A stretch of 14,525 nt of DNA from Rhodobacteraceae bacterium UBA1943 (GTDB lineage Bacteria > Pseudomonadota > Alphaproteobacteria > Rhodobacterales > Rhodobacteraceae). The notes beneath the pieces were generated by a model, which searched no databases, was not told where the DNA came from, and saw only the letters and a list, made by a program, of their open reading frames with translations. The translations under genes were made by a program, and so were the position numbers. The stretch lies in contig DDEX01000020.1 in assembly GCA_002336845.1 (NCBI GenBank), positions 1-14,525 of the forward strand, written 5' to 3'. The stretch's first letter is position 1; every line of letters starts with the position of its first letter. Positions 1-6,707 of this stretch are shown here, piece by piece.

Positions 1-629
<629 letters not shown>

Positions 630-638
630 GCATTAGAT

Positions 639-682
639 AAAGGTCGGTCCGACCACATAGATATTTGAGGTCGGACCCCTTT
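639..682 (+). repeat. Long inverted repeat after odhB, possible weak terminator
   Basis: A perfect 9-bp inverted repeat, GGTCCGACC (646-654) and GGTCGGACC (669-677), is separated by 14 AT-rich bases. The pairing extends by AAAGG (639-643) with CCTTT (678-682) if two bases, 644-645, bulge out, giving about 14 bp. A competing small dyad, GGTCGG-T-CCGACC, covers 642-654. The only T-run is inside the stem, so as an intrinsic terminator it would be weak. Its place between odhB and an AT-rich gene also fits an element boundary; that is inference. Confidence 0.5.
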
Positions 683-692
683 GACGGAGGCT

Positions 693-1103
693 ATGGTGAC
701 AACCGACCTCGATCATAAAGACATAACCACGAAGTGGTATGAAGCCAATCTGCAAACATTGCGTGAGTTAGGTCTCTATGCAATTAAAACTCTTGTTACA
801 CTCAATAGCGGTGCCATTGTTGTAATGCTGACATTTTTGGGCAATGCCGGTGCCCAGGTTAGGTTCAGTCTTCAAATAAGTTCAATCAAGGCCGCAATGT
901 ATCTGTTTCTTGCGGGGATCACGGCGGCCGCCATTGTGGTCGCAATTGCATACACAAACTCTATGCGAATGTCGCCCTACGACCTCCAAAAAGGGATGAA
1001 GAATGGCCTGGCCCTCACTCTTTACGTGGGCCTAGCCTTGGCATCGTTCCTTCTTTTCATATGTGGTGTTCTCAAAGTTGTCTCAGGTGTAGCACTGACA
1101 TGA
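693..1103 (+). CDS. Small three-helix membrane protein of unknown function, AT-rich gene
   Basis: I do not recognise a named family. The product is about 136 residues with a hydrophilic N-terminus (1-27) and three likely membrane helices near residues 28-50, 66-88 and 105-131. The first helix carries KTLVTLNSGAIVVMLTFLGN, a pattern I associate loosely with uncharacterised bacterial membrane proteins. Start: GGAGG at 686-690 lies only 2 nt before ATG 693 but 5 nt before GTG 696, so GTG 696 is a real alternative; a TTG at 681 lies upstream of the Shine-Dalgarno and is unlikely. The gene is visibly AT-richer than its neighbours, with many A/T-ending codons (aaa, att, aat, gta), which suggests recent acquisition. 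Its stop overlaps the next start (ATGA, 1100-1103), so the two may be translationally coupled. Confidence 0.72.
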   Translation: MVTTDLDHKDITTKWYEANLQTLRELGLYAIKTLVTLNSGAIVVMLTFLGNAGAQVRFSLQISSIKAAMYLFLAGITAAAIVVAIAYTNSMRMSPYDLQKGMKNGLALTLYVGLALASFLLFICGVLKVVSGVALT

Positions 1104-1339
1104 CCCAACTCCTGATCCAGACCACCGCCCCCGATTATCCAGCCTGGAAAACTGCCTTCGACGCGGAGGCAGAAAACATCGCCGATGCGGGCCTCTCGAC
1201 CCTGCAAATCTGGAAGGGCGAAGGCCCCGCCGTCCTCGTCCTCTTCGAAGTTGCAAACCGCAAACGCGCCGAGGAGTGGCTTGCCAAGCAATCCGCCCTT
1301 GGCCACGGCATCACCGCGCAATTCCTGCAAACGGTCTGA
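1100..1339 (+). CDS. Small protein, possible dimeric alpha/beta-barrel (ABM-like) fold
   Basis: A 79-residue protein beginning MTQLLIQTTAPDYPAWKTAF. The pattern of strand (LLIQTTA), helix (YPAWKTAFDAEAENIADAG), strand (LSTLQIWKG), strand (AVLVLFEVA), helix (RAEEWLAKQSALG) and a final strand resembles the ferredoxin-like dimeric alpha/beta-barrel proteins of the antibiotic-biosynthesis-monooxygenase superfamily. No catalytic residue can be assigned, so function is unknown. The start is the ATG in the ATGA overlap with the preceding membrane gene; an upstream in-frame ATG at 1061 lies inside that gene and is unlikely. Codon use is GC-rich like the host genome, unlike the gene before it. Confidence 0.72.
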   Translation: MTQLLIQTTAPDYPAWKTAFDAEAENIADAGLSTLQIWKGEGPAVLVLFEVANRKRAEEWLAKQSALGHGITAQFLQTV

Positions 1340-1383
1340 GCCATGCCCAGCCCTCCCGCCCACAGCACTGACGGCACGCCCAA

Positions 1384-2406
1384 ATGACCATTGCGCCCCT
1401 CCCCTCGCGCCAGGAACGCGCCGTTCTCGCCTCGGCGCGGAACGAGGGGATGTGGCTGCTGGAATGGATCGCCTATCACCGCGTGATCGGCTTTGACCGC
1501 GTCTTTGTCGCCACGAATGACTGCACCGATGGCTCGGATGCGATGATGGCGCGGCTGTCAGAGATGGGCCTGATCATCCACCTGCCCCATACGCCCCCAC
1601 CCGAGGTGCCGCCCCAGGTCGCGGGTTGCGATCTGGCGCTGGCCCATCCTGCGATGGCCGGGGTCGAATGGCTGCTGCACATCGACATTGATGAGTTCCT
1701 GAATGTCACCTGCGGCGCGGGCCATGTCGATGATCTCTTGGCGGTTGCGGGTCGGGATGCCGATTGCATCGCGCTGAGCTGGAAGATGTTCGGGTCCGAC
1801 GGCCACCGCCTCTGGCCCGGCGGCAGCGTGCTGGAAACCCTTACCAGAACCGAAGACCACATCCGCCGCCGCAGGTTGCCCTTGGGCAAATGCCTGTTTC
1901 GCCCCGAACAGTTCGGCCAGGTGGTCGCCCATGTGCCGAAATCGCCCCGGCGCAAGGATGTCGCTCTGGTCAACAGCCGGGGCGAGCCGATGCCCACCGA
2001 CGCCCTTTTCAGCCGCAAGCTGATGCGCCACACCACAGCCGCACCGAAACTGTTCACCTGGGACAATGCGGCCATCAACCATTATGCTATCCGTTCGGAA
2101 GATGTACTTTTGCTGAAGAACCACCGCCGTGACGGGTTGGGCATCAGTCATACGAAGTACTTCAAGGGTTCGGATTTCTGGGTCAACGCCGACCGGAACG
2201 AGGCGACGGAGGTCACGATCCAGCGCCATCTTCCCGCTGTCCGGGCCCTGCTGGCCGAATGGCGTGCCGATCCCGAAATCGCCCGTCTTGAACGACAGGC
2301 CTGCGATGCCTTTGTCCGCTTGCGGCAAGACCTGTTGCTGGATCAGGGCCTTTACGGCTGGAACGGCCCGGCCCCGACAGCTCTGCAGGAGGGCGCCACA
2401 CCTTGA
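1384..2406 (+). CDS. Glycosyltransferase family 2-like protein
   Basis: A 340-residue protein with the features of the Glyco_tranf_2_4 type (GT2-like) glycosyltransferases. The N-terminal nucleotide-binding region contains ARNEGMWLLEWIAYHRVIGFD (about 18-38) and the N-D-C-T-D-G-S segment (45-51). The metal/sugar-nucleotide motif H-I-D-I-D-E-F lies at 99-105, with D101 and D103 as the DxD pair. A downstream block, TWDNAAINHYAIRS, is shared with this type. Sugar and acceptor cannot be told from sequence; surface polysaccharide modification is a guess. No membrane segment or signal peptide is seen. No clear Shine-Dalgarno precedes ATG 1384, but the residues after it match the usual family start. 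Its TGA overlaps the TTG start of the MAPEG gene (TTGA, 2403-2406). Confidence 0.88.
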   Translation: MTIAPLPSRQERAVLASARNEGMWLLEWIAYHRVIGFDRVFVATNDCTDGSDAMMARLSEMGLIIHLPHTPPPEVPPQVAGCDLALAHPAMAGVEWLLHIDIDEFLNVTCGAGHVDDLLAVAGRDADCIALSWKMFGSDGHRLWPGGSVLETLTRTEDHIRRRRLPLGKCLFRPEQFGQVVAHVPKSPRRKDVALVNSRGEPMPTDALFSRKLMRHTTAAPKLFTWDNAAINHYAIRSEDVLLLKNHRRDGLGISHTKYFKGSDFWVNADRNEATEVTIQRHLPAVRALLAEWRADPEIARLERQACDAFVRLRQDLLLDQGLYGWNGPAPTALQEGATP

Positions 2407-2795
2407 CGACCGAACTTACCGCCCTCACCTGCGCCGTGTTGGTCCAGATCGCCACCCTTGCTGTCATGTCAACCGTCGCCAACCGCGAGCTGGGCGCCGA
2501 GGTCACCACCGGCCCGCGCGATGGCCAGATGCCGCCGCTGTCGCCCGTGCTGGGCCGCCTGATGCGCGCCGTCAGCAACGGGTTCGAAGGCTTGGCGATG
2601 TTCGCCCCCGCCGTCCTGATCCTCGCGGTGTCCGGCCACAGCGGCCCGCTTACCACCATCGCGGCCTGGGCCTATGTCGTCGCCCGCATCCTCTACGTTC
2701 CCGCCTATACCTATGGCCTTGCCCCGTGGCGCTCGGTCATCTGGATGGTGGGCCTTCTCGCAACCCTTACCCTTTTGGTGTCAGCCCTGATCTGA
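2403..2795 (+). CDS. MAPEG family membrane protein
   Basis: A 130-residue integral membrane protein with four predicted helices (about 5-25, 62-78, 83-103, 111-129). It has MAPEG hallmarks: GRLMRAVSNGFEGLAMFAPA (51-70) and ARILYVPAYTYGLAPWRS (94-111). MAPEG covers eicosanoid and glutathione-related membrane enzymes; bacterial members of this short type mostly lack a known reaction, so only the family is assigned. The start is TTG at 2403, overlapping the glycosyltransferase stop. GGAGG around 2387-2391 lies roughly 10 nt upstream and supports it, and no nearby ATG would keep the first helix intact. Confidence 0.88.
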   Translation: MTTELTALTCAVLVQIATLAVMSTVANRELGAEVTTGPRDGQMPPLSPVLGRLMRAVSNGFEGLAMFAPAVLILAVSGHSGPLTTIAAWAYVVARILYVPAYTYGLAPWRSVIWMVGLLATLTLLVSALI

Positions 2796-2811
2796 CCCCA
2801 TCATCTGTTCG

Positions 2812-2852
2812 CAAATATCCTCGGGGGTCCGGGGGCAGACAGCCCCCGGCCT
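2812..2852 (+). repeat. GC-rich palindromic intergenic repeat, copy 1 (upstream of lpd)
   Basis: This begins with CAAATATCC and a G-run, then an 8-bp stem, CCGGGGGC (2829-2836) with GCCCCCGG (2842-2849), and a 5-nt loop. A second nearly identical copy lies just after lpd at 4293-4331. I recognise this pattern as common between genes in Rhodobacteraceae. There is no T-tract on the + strand here, so it may attenuate rather than end transcription between the MAPEG gene and lpd. The strong lpd ribosome-binding site (AGGAGA, 2865-2870, 6 nt before ATG) follows it. Confidence 0.75.
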
Positions 2853-2876
2853 TCGGATCGAAAAAGGAGAACCCAA

Positions 2877-4265
<1,389 letters not shown>

Positions 4266-4292
4266 GACGATCCGAAGGGACTTCCCCTTCGT

Positions 4293-4333
4293 CAAATATC
4301 CCGGGGGTCCGGGGGCAGCGCCCCCGGCCTTTC
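4293..4333. terminator. Palindromic repeat copy 2, bidirectional terminator between convergent lpd and gntR
   Basis: The stem CCGGGGGC (4309-4316) pairs with GCCCCCGG (4320-4327) around a 3-nt loop, and CCTTTCTT follows on the + strand, so it fits an intrinsic terminator for lpd. It ends directly against the stop codon of the convergent GntR-family gene (4334), so it probably also stops that transcript; there the + strand CAAATATCC reads as GGATATTTG after the hairpin. The sequence is nearly identical to the copy before lpd. Confidence 0.75.
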
Positions 4334-4984
4334 TTACGAAATAAGGTGGCGCAGCCCCTGCGTCACGTCCGTCCGCACGGCCAGCCGCAGGCCCGGCTCG
4401 TCCCCTGCCCGCAGCGCGGCAAGGATGTGGCGGTGATGCTGCGGCATCTCACGCCGGCGGATCTTCTGATACAGCGCCCGCATCGTCGGCCCCAGTTGCA
4501 GCCACACGGTTTCAATCATCGCCAGCATAGCCGGGGTCTGGGCGCGCAGGTAAAGTGTGCGGTGAAACTCCAGATTGCTGCGCACATAGGCGACGGCATC
4601 CTGGTTCATCACCGCCTCCTGATTGATCTGGTTGATCGCCGCCAGCCGGTCGATCAGCGCAAAATGCACCCGCGGCAGCGCGCGAGAGGCCATTTCCGGC
4701 TCCAGCAGGGCGCGCACTTGCGCAAGTTCCTCGATCCGTTCGGGCGTCAGCTCCGGCGTGGCAATCCTGCCAGAGGACGAGATTGTCAGCGCCCCTTCCG
4801 CCGCCAGCCGCCGCATCGCCTCACGCGCGGGCGTCATCGACACGCCGAACTGCTCGGCCACGCCGCGCAGGGTCAGCGACTGGCCGGGCGCAAGCTCTCC
4901 GTGCATCACCTGCTGGCGCAGGGTGCGATAAACGCGTTCATGCGCGGCGGCGTTGGGATCGGCAAGGCGTGGCGTGATCGTCAT
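4334..4984 (-). CDS. GntR family transcriptional regulator, FadR/FCD subfamily
   Basis: A 216-residue DNA-binding regulator. The N-terminal winged helix-turn-helix (about 12-78) contains VYRTLRQQVMHGELAPGQ and the recognition-helix region GVSMTPAREAMRRLAAEGAL. The C-terminal FCD ligand domain (about 85-210) has FH at H141 and the HHRHILAAL segment (183-191). Family members usually bind an organic acid through a metal held by Asp/His residues; where a third His is expected (A-x-R-x-H) this protein has D206. It is the second gene of a likely two-gene operon, 2 nt after the metallopeptidase gene, with AAGG 8 nt before ATG. Ligand and target are unknown. The neighbouring lpd is convergent, so control of lpd is not implied. 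Confidence 0.92.
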   Translation of the reverse strand: MTITPRLADPNAAAHERVYRTLRQQVMHGELAPGQSLTLRGVAEQFGVSMTPAREAMRRLAAEGALTISSSGRIATPELTPERIEELAQVRALLEPEMASRALPRVHFALIDRLAAINQINQEAVMNQDAVAYVRSNLEFHRTLYLRAQTPAMLAMIETVWLQLGPTMRALYQKIRRREMPQHHRHILAALRAGDEPGLRLAVRTDVTQGLRHLIS

Positions 4985-4986
4985 CC

Positions 4987-5667
4987 TCAGAACCTTATCG
5001 CATGAAGGGCCGATCCGTGGCGGCGCAGCCAGGCGCGCTGTGGCTGCCAGCCGGGATAAAGCCGCTCGACCACAGCCCAGAAGGCGGGGGAATGGTTCAT
5101 CTCGACCAGATGGGCCACCTCATGCGCGGCGACATAATCCAGCACGGCGGGCGGCGCCAGGATCAGCCGCCAGGAAAACATCAGCCGCCCCTCTGCCGTG
5201 CAAGAGCCCCAGCGCGAGCGGGTATCGCGCAGCGCCACCTGCGCCACCTTGCGACCGATCTGCGCGGCGTAATGGTCCACCGCCGTCACCAGCCGATCGC
5301 GCGCCCTGGCCCGCACCCAGGCTGCCACCCGCGCGCCCACCTGCGCCGGATCGCCCGGCACCAGAAGCGAATCGCCCTCGATCCTGATGGCGCGCCCCGT
5401 CCCCGGCATCAGCCGAAGGCTTCGCCCCTCAAACGGAATTTCCGTCCCCATCGCCACGTCGGCCCCATCGGGCACCCGCGCCAGCGCCTGTCGCAGCCAG
5501 CCCTCTTGCGACCGGGCAAAGGCAATTGCCTCGGCCTCGCGCGCGCGGGCGGGCATCGACAGGGTCACCCGCCCGTCAAGCGACGAGACGCGCAGCGAAA
5601 ACCGCCGCGCCCGGGCCGATCGGCGCAGCGTGATGTCCAGATCGGGAAGGCCAGGATAAAGGGGCAT
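4987..5667 (-). CDS. YgjP/SprT-like zinc metallopeptidase domain protein (DUF45)
   Basis: A 226-residue protein of the YgjP-like (PF01863) family. The zinc-metallopeptidase signature is present: HEVAH with H182, E183 and H186, followed by H192 in NHSPAFW as probable third ligand. The preceding D-T-R-S-R-W-G-S-C block (148-156) is the conserved family segment, and the end RLYPGWQPQRAWLRRHG is typical. Physiological substrates are not known; the protein should be cytoplasmic, as no signal peptide is seen. The start ATG has AAGAGGTG just upstream on the minus strand. It is the first gene of the pair with the GntR regulator and is divergent from the TIGR02300-type gene across a 140-bp spacer. Confidence 0.92.
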   Translation of the reverse strand: MPLYPGLPDLDITLRRSARARRFSLRVSSLDGRVTLSMPARAREAEAIAFARSQEGWLRQALARVPDGADVAMGTEIPFEGRSLRLMPGTGRAIRIEGDSLLVPGDPAQVGARVAAWVRARARDRLVTAVDHYAAQIGRKVAQVALRDTRSRWGSCTAEGRLMFSWRLILAPPAVLDYVAAHEVAHLVEMNHSPAFWAVVERLYPGWQPQRAWLRRHGSALHAIRF

Positions 5668-5690
5668 GTCACCTCTTGCGGAAGGCCGTC

Positions 5691-5718
5691 AGAATAGCCA
5701 CATGGGGCCGATCCGCAA
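5691..5718 (-). promoter_or_regulatory. Weak candidate promoter for the metallopeptidase-gntR pair
   Basis: On the minus strand, TTGCGG (5718-5713) and TATTCT (5696-5691) are 16 bp apart, which would start transcription near 5684, about 17 nt before the ATG at 5667. The spacing is acceptable, but the -35 is poor. It lies in the divergent intergenic region, where a promoter is expected. Confidence 0.3.
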
Positions 5719-5735
5719 CCATGCCGACAAAGGCT

Positions 5736-5741
5736 TTGACA
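5736..5741 (+). promoter_or_regulatory. Possible -35 element of the TIGR02300-type gene
   Basis: A consensus TTGACA is present in the divergent spacer, 66 bp before the start codon. No convincing -10 follows at 16-18 bp (the bases there are about CAAGCG), so this is only half of a promoter. Alphaproteobacterial promoters often tolerate weak -10 sequences. Confidence 0.3.
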
Positions 5742-5807
5742 GTGGCCGGGCCTTGTGGCAAGCGGTCGCGACTCTGTAAAGCCGAGCCTTGTGAAAAAGG
5801 GAAGACC

Positions 5808-6140
5808 ATGCCCAAAGCCGAATGGGGCACCAAGCGCATTTGCCCCACTACCGGGAAGCGCTTCTATGACCTGAACCGCGTGCCCGTCGTCTCGCCCTAT
5901 ACCGGCGAGGTCGTCGATATCGAATCCGCCCGCCGCAAGATGGCGGCGGCCGTGATCAGCCGCGCCGTCCCGGAAAAGGACGATGACGTTCTGGTGGACG
6001 ATCTGGAAGCCGATGACGAGCTGCTGTCAGCCGCCACGCCGGATGGCGAGCTGGATGACGAGCTGCTGGAAGACGACGCCGACGACAATGTTTCGCTGGA
6101 CGAACTGGCTGACGTTGCGGGCGACGAGGAAGAGCACTGA
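5808..6140 (+). CDS. TIGR02300 family acidic protein with degenerate zinc-ribbon motif
   Basis: A 110-residue protein. The N-terminal block begins MPKAEWGTKRICPTTGKRFY and continues with DLNRVPVVSPYTGEVV, matching the alphaproteobacterial TIGR02300 family ('FYDLN acid' proteins), whose function is unknown. The residues from about 55 to 110 are extremely rich in Asp and Glu. In zinc-ribbon relatives this motif would have two CxxC pairs; here only C12 remains, with T15, S29 and T32 at the matching places, so metal binding is doubtful. The start is the ATG at 5808, preceded by AAAGGGA; the open frame extends upstream to 5676 but loses family similarity. It sits directly before tRNA-Ala. Confidence 0.9.
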   Translation: MPKAEWGTKRICPTTGKRFYDLNRVPVVSPYTGEVVDIESARRKMAAAVISRAVPEKDDDVLVDDLEADDELLSAATPDGELDDELLEDDADDNVSLDELADVAGDEEEH

Positions 6141-6181
6141 AAACAGTTCAGGGGCTGGCCCGGAAAAGTGCATTTTACCTC

Positions 6182-6210
6182 TTGCACCCCCCCGCGCCTG
6201 CCCCTAAACA
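6182..6210 (+). promoter_or_regulatory. Promoter of tRNA-Ala
   Basis: TTGCAC (6182-6187) and TAAACA (6205-6210) are separated by exactly 17 bp. Transcription would begin near 6217, about 32 nt before the mature tRNA. A small perfect dyad, CGACGC (6218-6223) with GCGTCG (6231-6236), would form a hairpin in the 5' leader that RNase P removes. Confidence 0.6.
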
Positions 6211-6248
6211 GCGCCCACGACGCGGCCCAAGCGTCGGACGATTGGTAC

Positions 6249-6324
<76 letters not shown>

Positions 6325-6453
6325 ATTAAACCAATGGCAAGTGCCAGATAGATCTTCCATTAATGACAGGAAATTATCCGTTTTATTGGAAGATTTGCAT
6401 CTGCGAAAAAGTTCGAAGCCGGTAGAGCGCGCTCTGCTGGCTTTTTGTTTTTC
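6325..6453 (+). ncRNA. Structured AT-rich tRNA trailer, possible processed small RNA
   Basis: Between the tRNA CCA end and a terminator lies a sequence much richer in A/T than its surroundings. It can form a long stem-loop at 6351-6395: ATCTTCCA (6352-6359) pairs with TGGAAGAT (6387-6394), with further pairs inside (GGA 6369-6371 with TCC 6377-6379). A dyad TGGCA-AG-TGCCA lies at 6335-6346. At minimum this is the 3' trailer of the tRNA transcript. Whether it persists as a stable RNA, as some tRNA 3' external spacers do, is inference. Confidence 0.3.
6416..6453 (+). terminator. Intrinsic terminator of the tRNA-Ala transcript
   Basis: An almost perfect 28-nt inverted repeat (6416-6443) is centred on GAGCGCGCTC, with two G-T pairs, and is followed by TTTTTGTTTTTC running to 6453. 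This is a convincing intrinsic terminator on the + strand. On the - strand the hairpin is followed, 4-5 nt later, by ACTTTTTC, so it may also help stop transcription coming from the nitrate operon. Confidence 0.75.
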
Positions 6454-6458
6454 TGACC

Positions 6459-6620
6459 ATGAAGGGTACTCGCGACATAGAAGACCCAGCCATGAGCGGC
6501 ACCCCCAAGACGGCAAAAGGTAAGGGCTTCTCCCGGCCCTTTGCCGCCAGTCGGGGTCGTTTCGTGCTGCCTTGCAGCATTCCCCAATCCGTTGCTCGAT
6601 CAGTGCGGCCGCGAAACTAG
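6459..6620 (+). CDS. Possible small basic protein, 53 residues
   Basis: An open frame starting MKGTRDIEDPAMSGTPKTAK and ending SVARSVRPRN. It is rich in Lys, Arg, Ser and Pro with a single Cys, and has no predicted membrane helix. It begins 6 nt after the T-tract of a terminator and has no Shine-Dalgarno, and its third-position GC looks lower than that of the neighbouring genes, so translation is doubtful. It could be a fragment of a mobile element or a conserved non-coding sequence that happens to be open. I have an uncertain impression of similar strings in other Rhodobacteraceae; this is not verified. Confidence 0.22.
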   Translation: MKGTRDIEDPAMSGTPKTAKGKGFSRPFAASRGRFVLPCSIPQSVARSVRPRN

Positions 6621-6707
6621 GGCGATAGTTGTAGCTAAGCGCAAATGAGATGAGCCGCGTGCTGCCTGACGGGGCGACATAAGCCAGCCGTCTTCTCCTT
6701 GTCCTCA

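Larger units (their letters stand above)
6325..6707. other. 383-nt stretch without an established gene between tRNA-Ala and nasA
   Basis: The first third holds the tRNA trailer and terminator. The rest is GC-richer and contains a 53-codon + strand ORF (6459-6620) and an imperfect hairpin: AAGGGC (6522-6527) with GCCCTT (6536-6541), enclosed by GACGGCA (6509-6515) with TGCCGCC (6542-6548). On the minus strand, open frames run through the region in more than one register, one continuing into the tRNA, which argues against real coding there. The part from 6621 to 6707 shows no feature I can name. Confidence 0.5.

Noticed and set aside
681..692. TTG 681 as start of the AT-rich membrane protein
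   Set aside because: The GGAGG Shine-Dalgarno at 686-690 lies downstream of it and serves ATG 693 or GTG 696.
1343..1387. 14-codon mini-ORF ending in ATGA overlap with the glycosyltransferase start
   Set aside because: Could be a translational-coupling leader, but there is no Shine-Dalgarno and short ORFs are expected by chance in GC-rich DNA.
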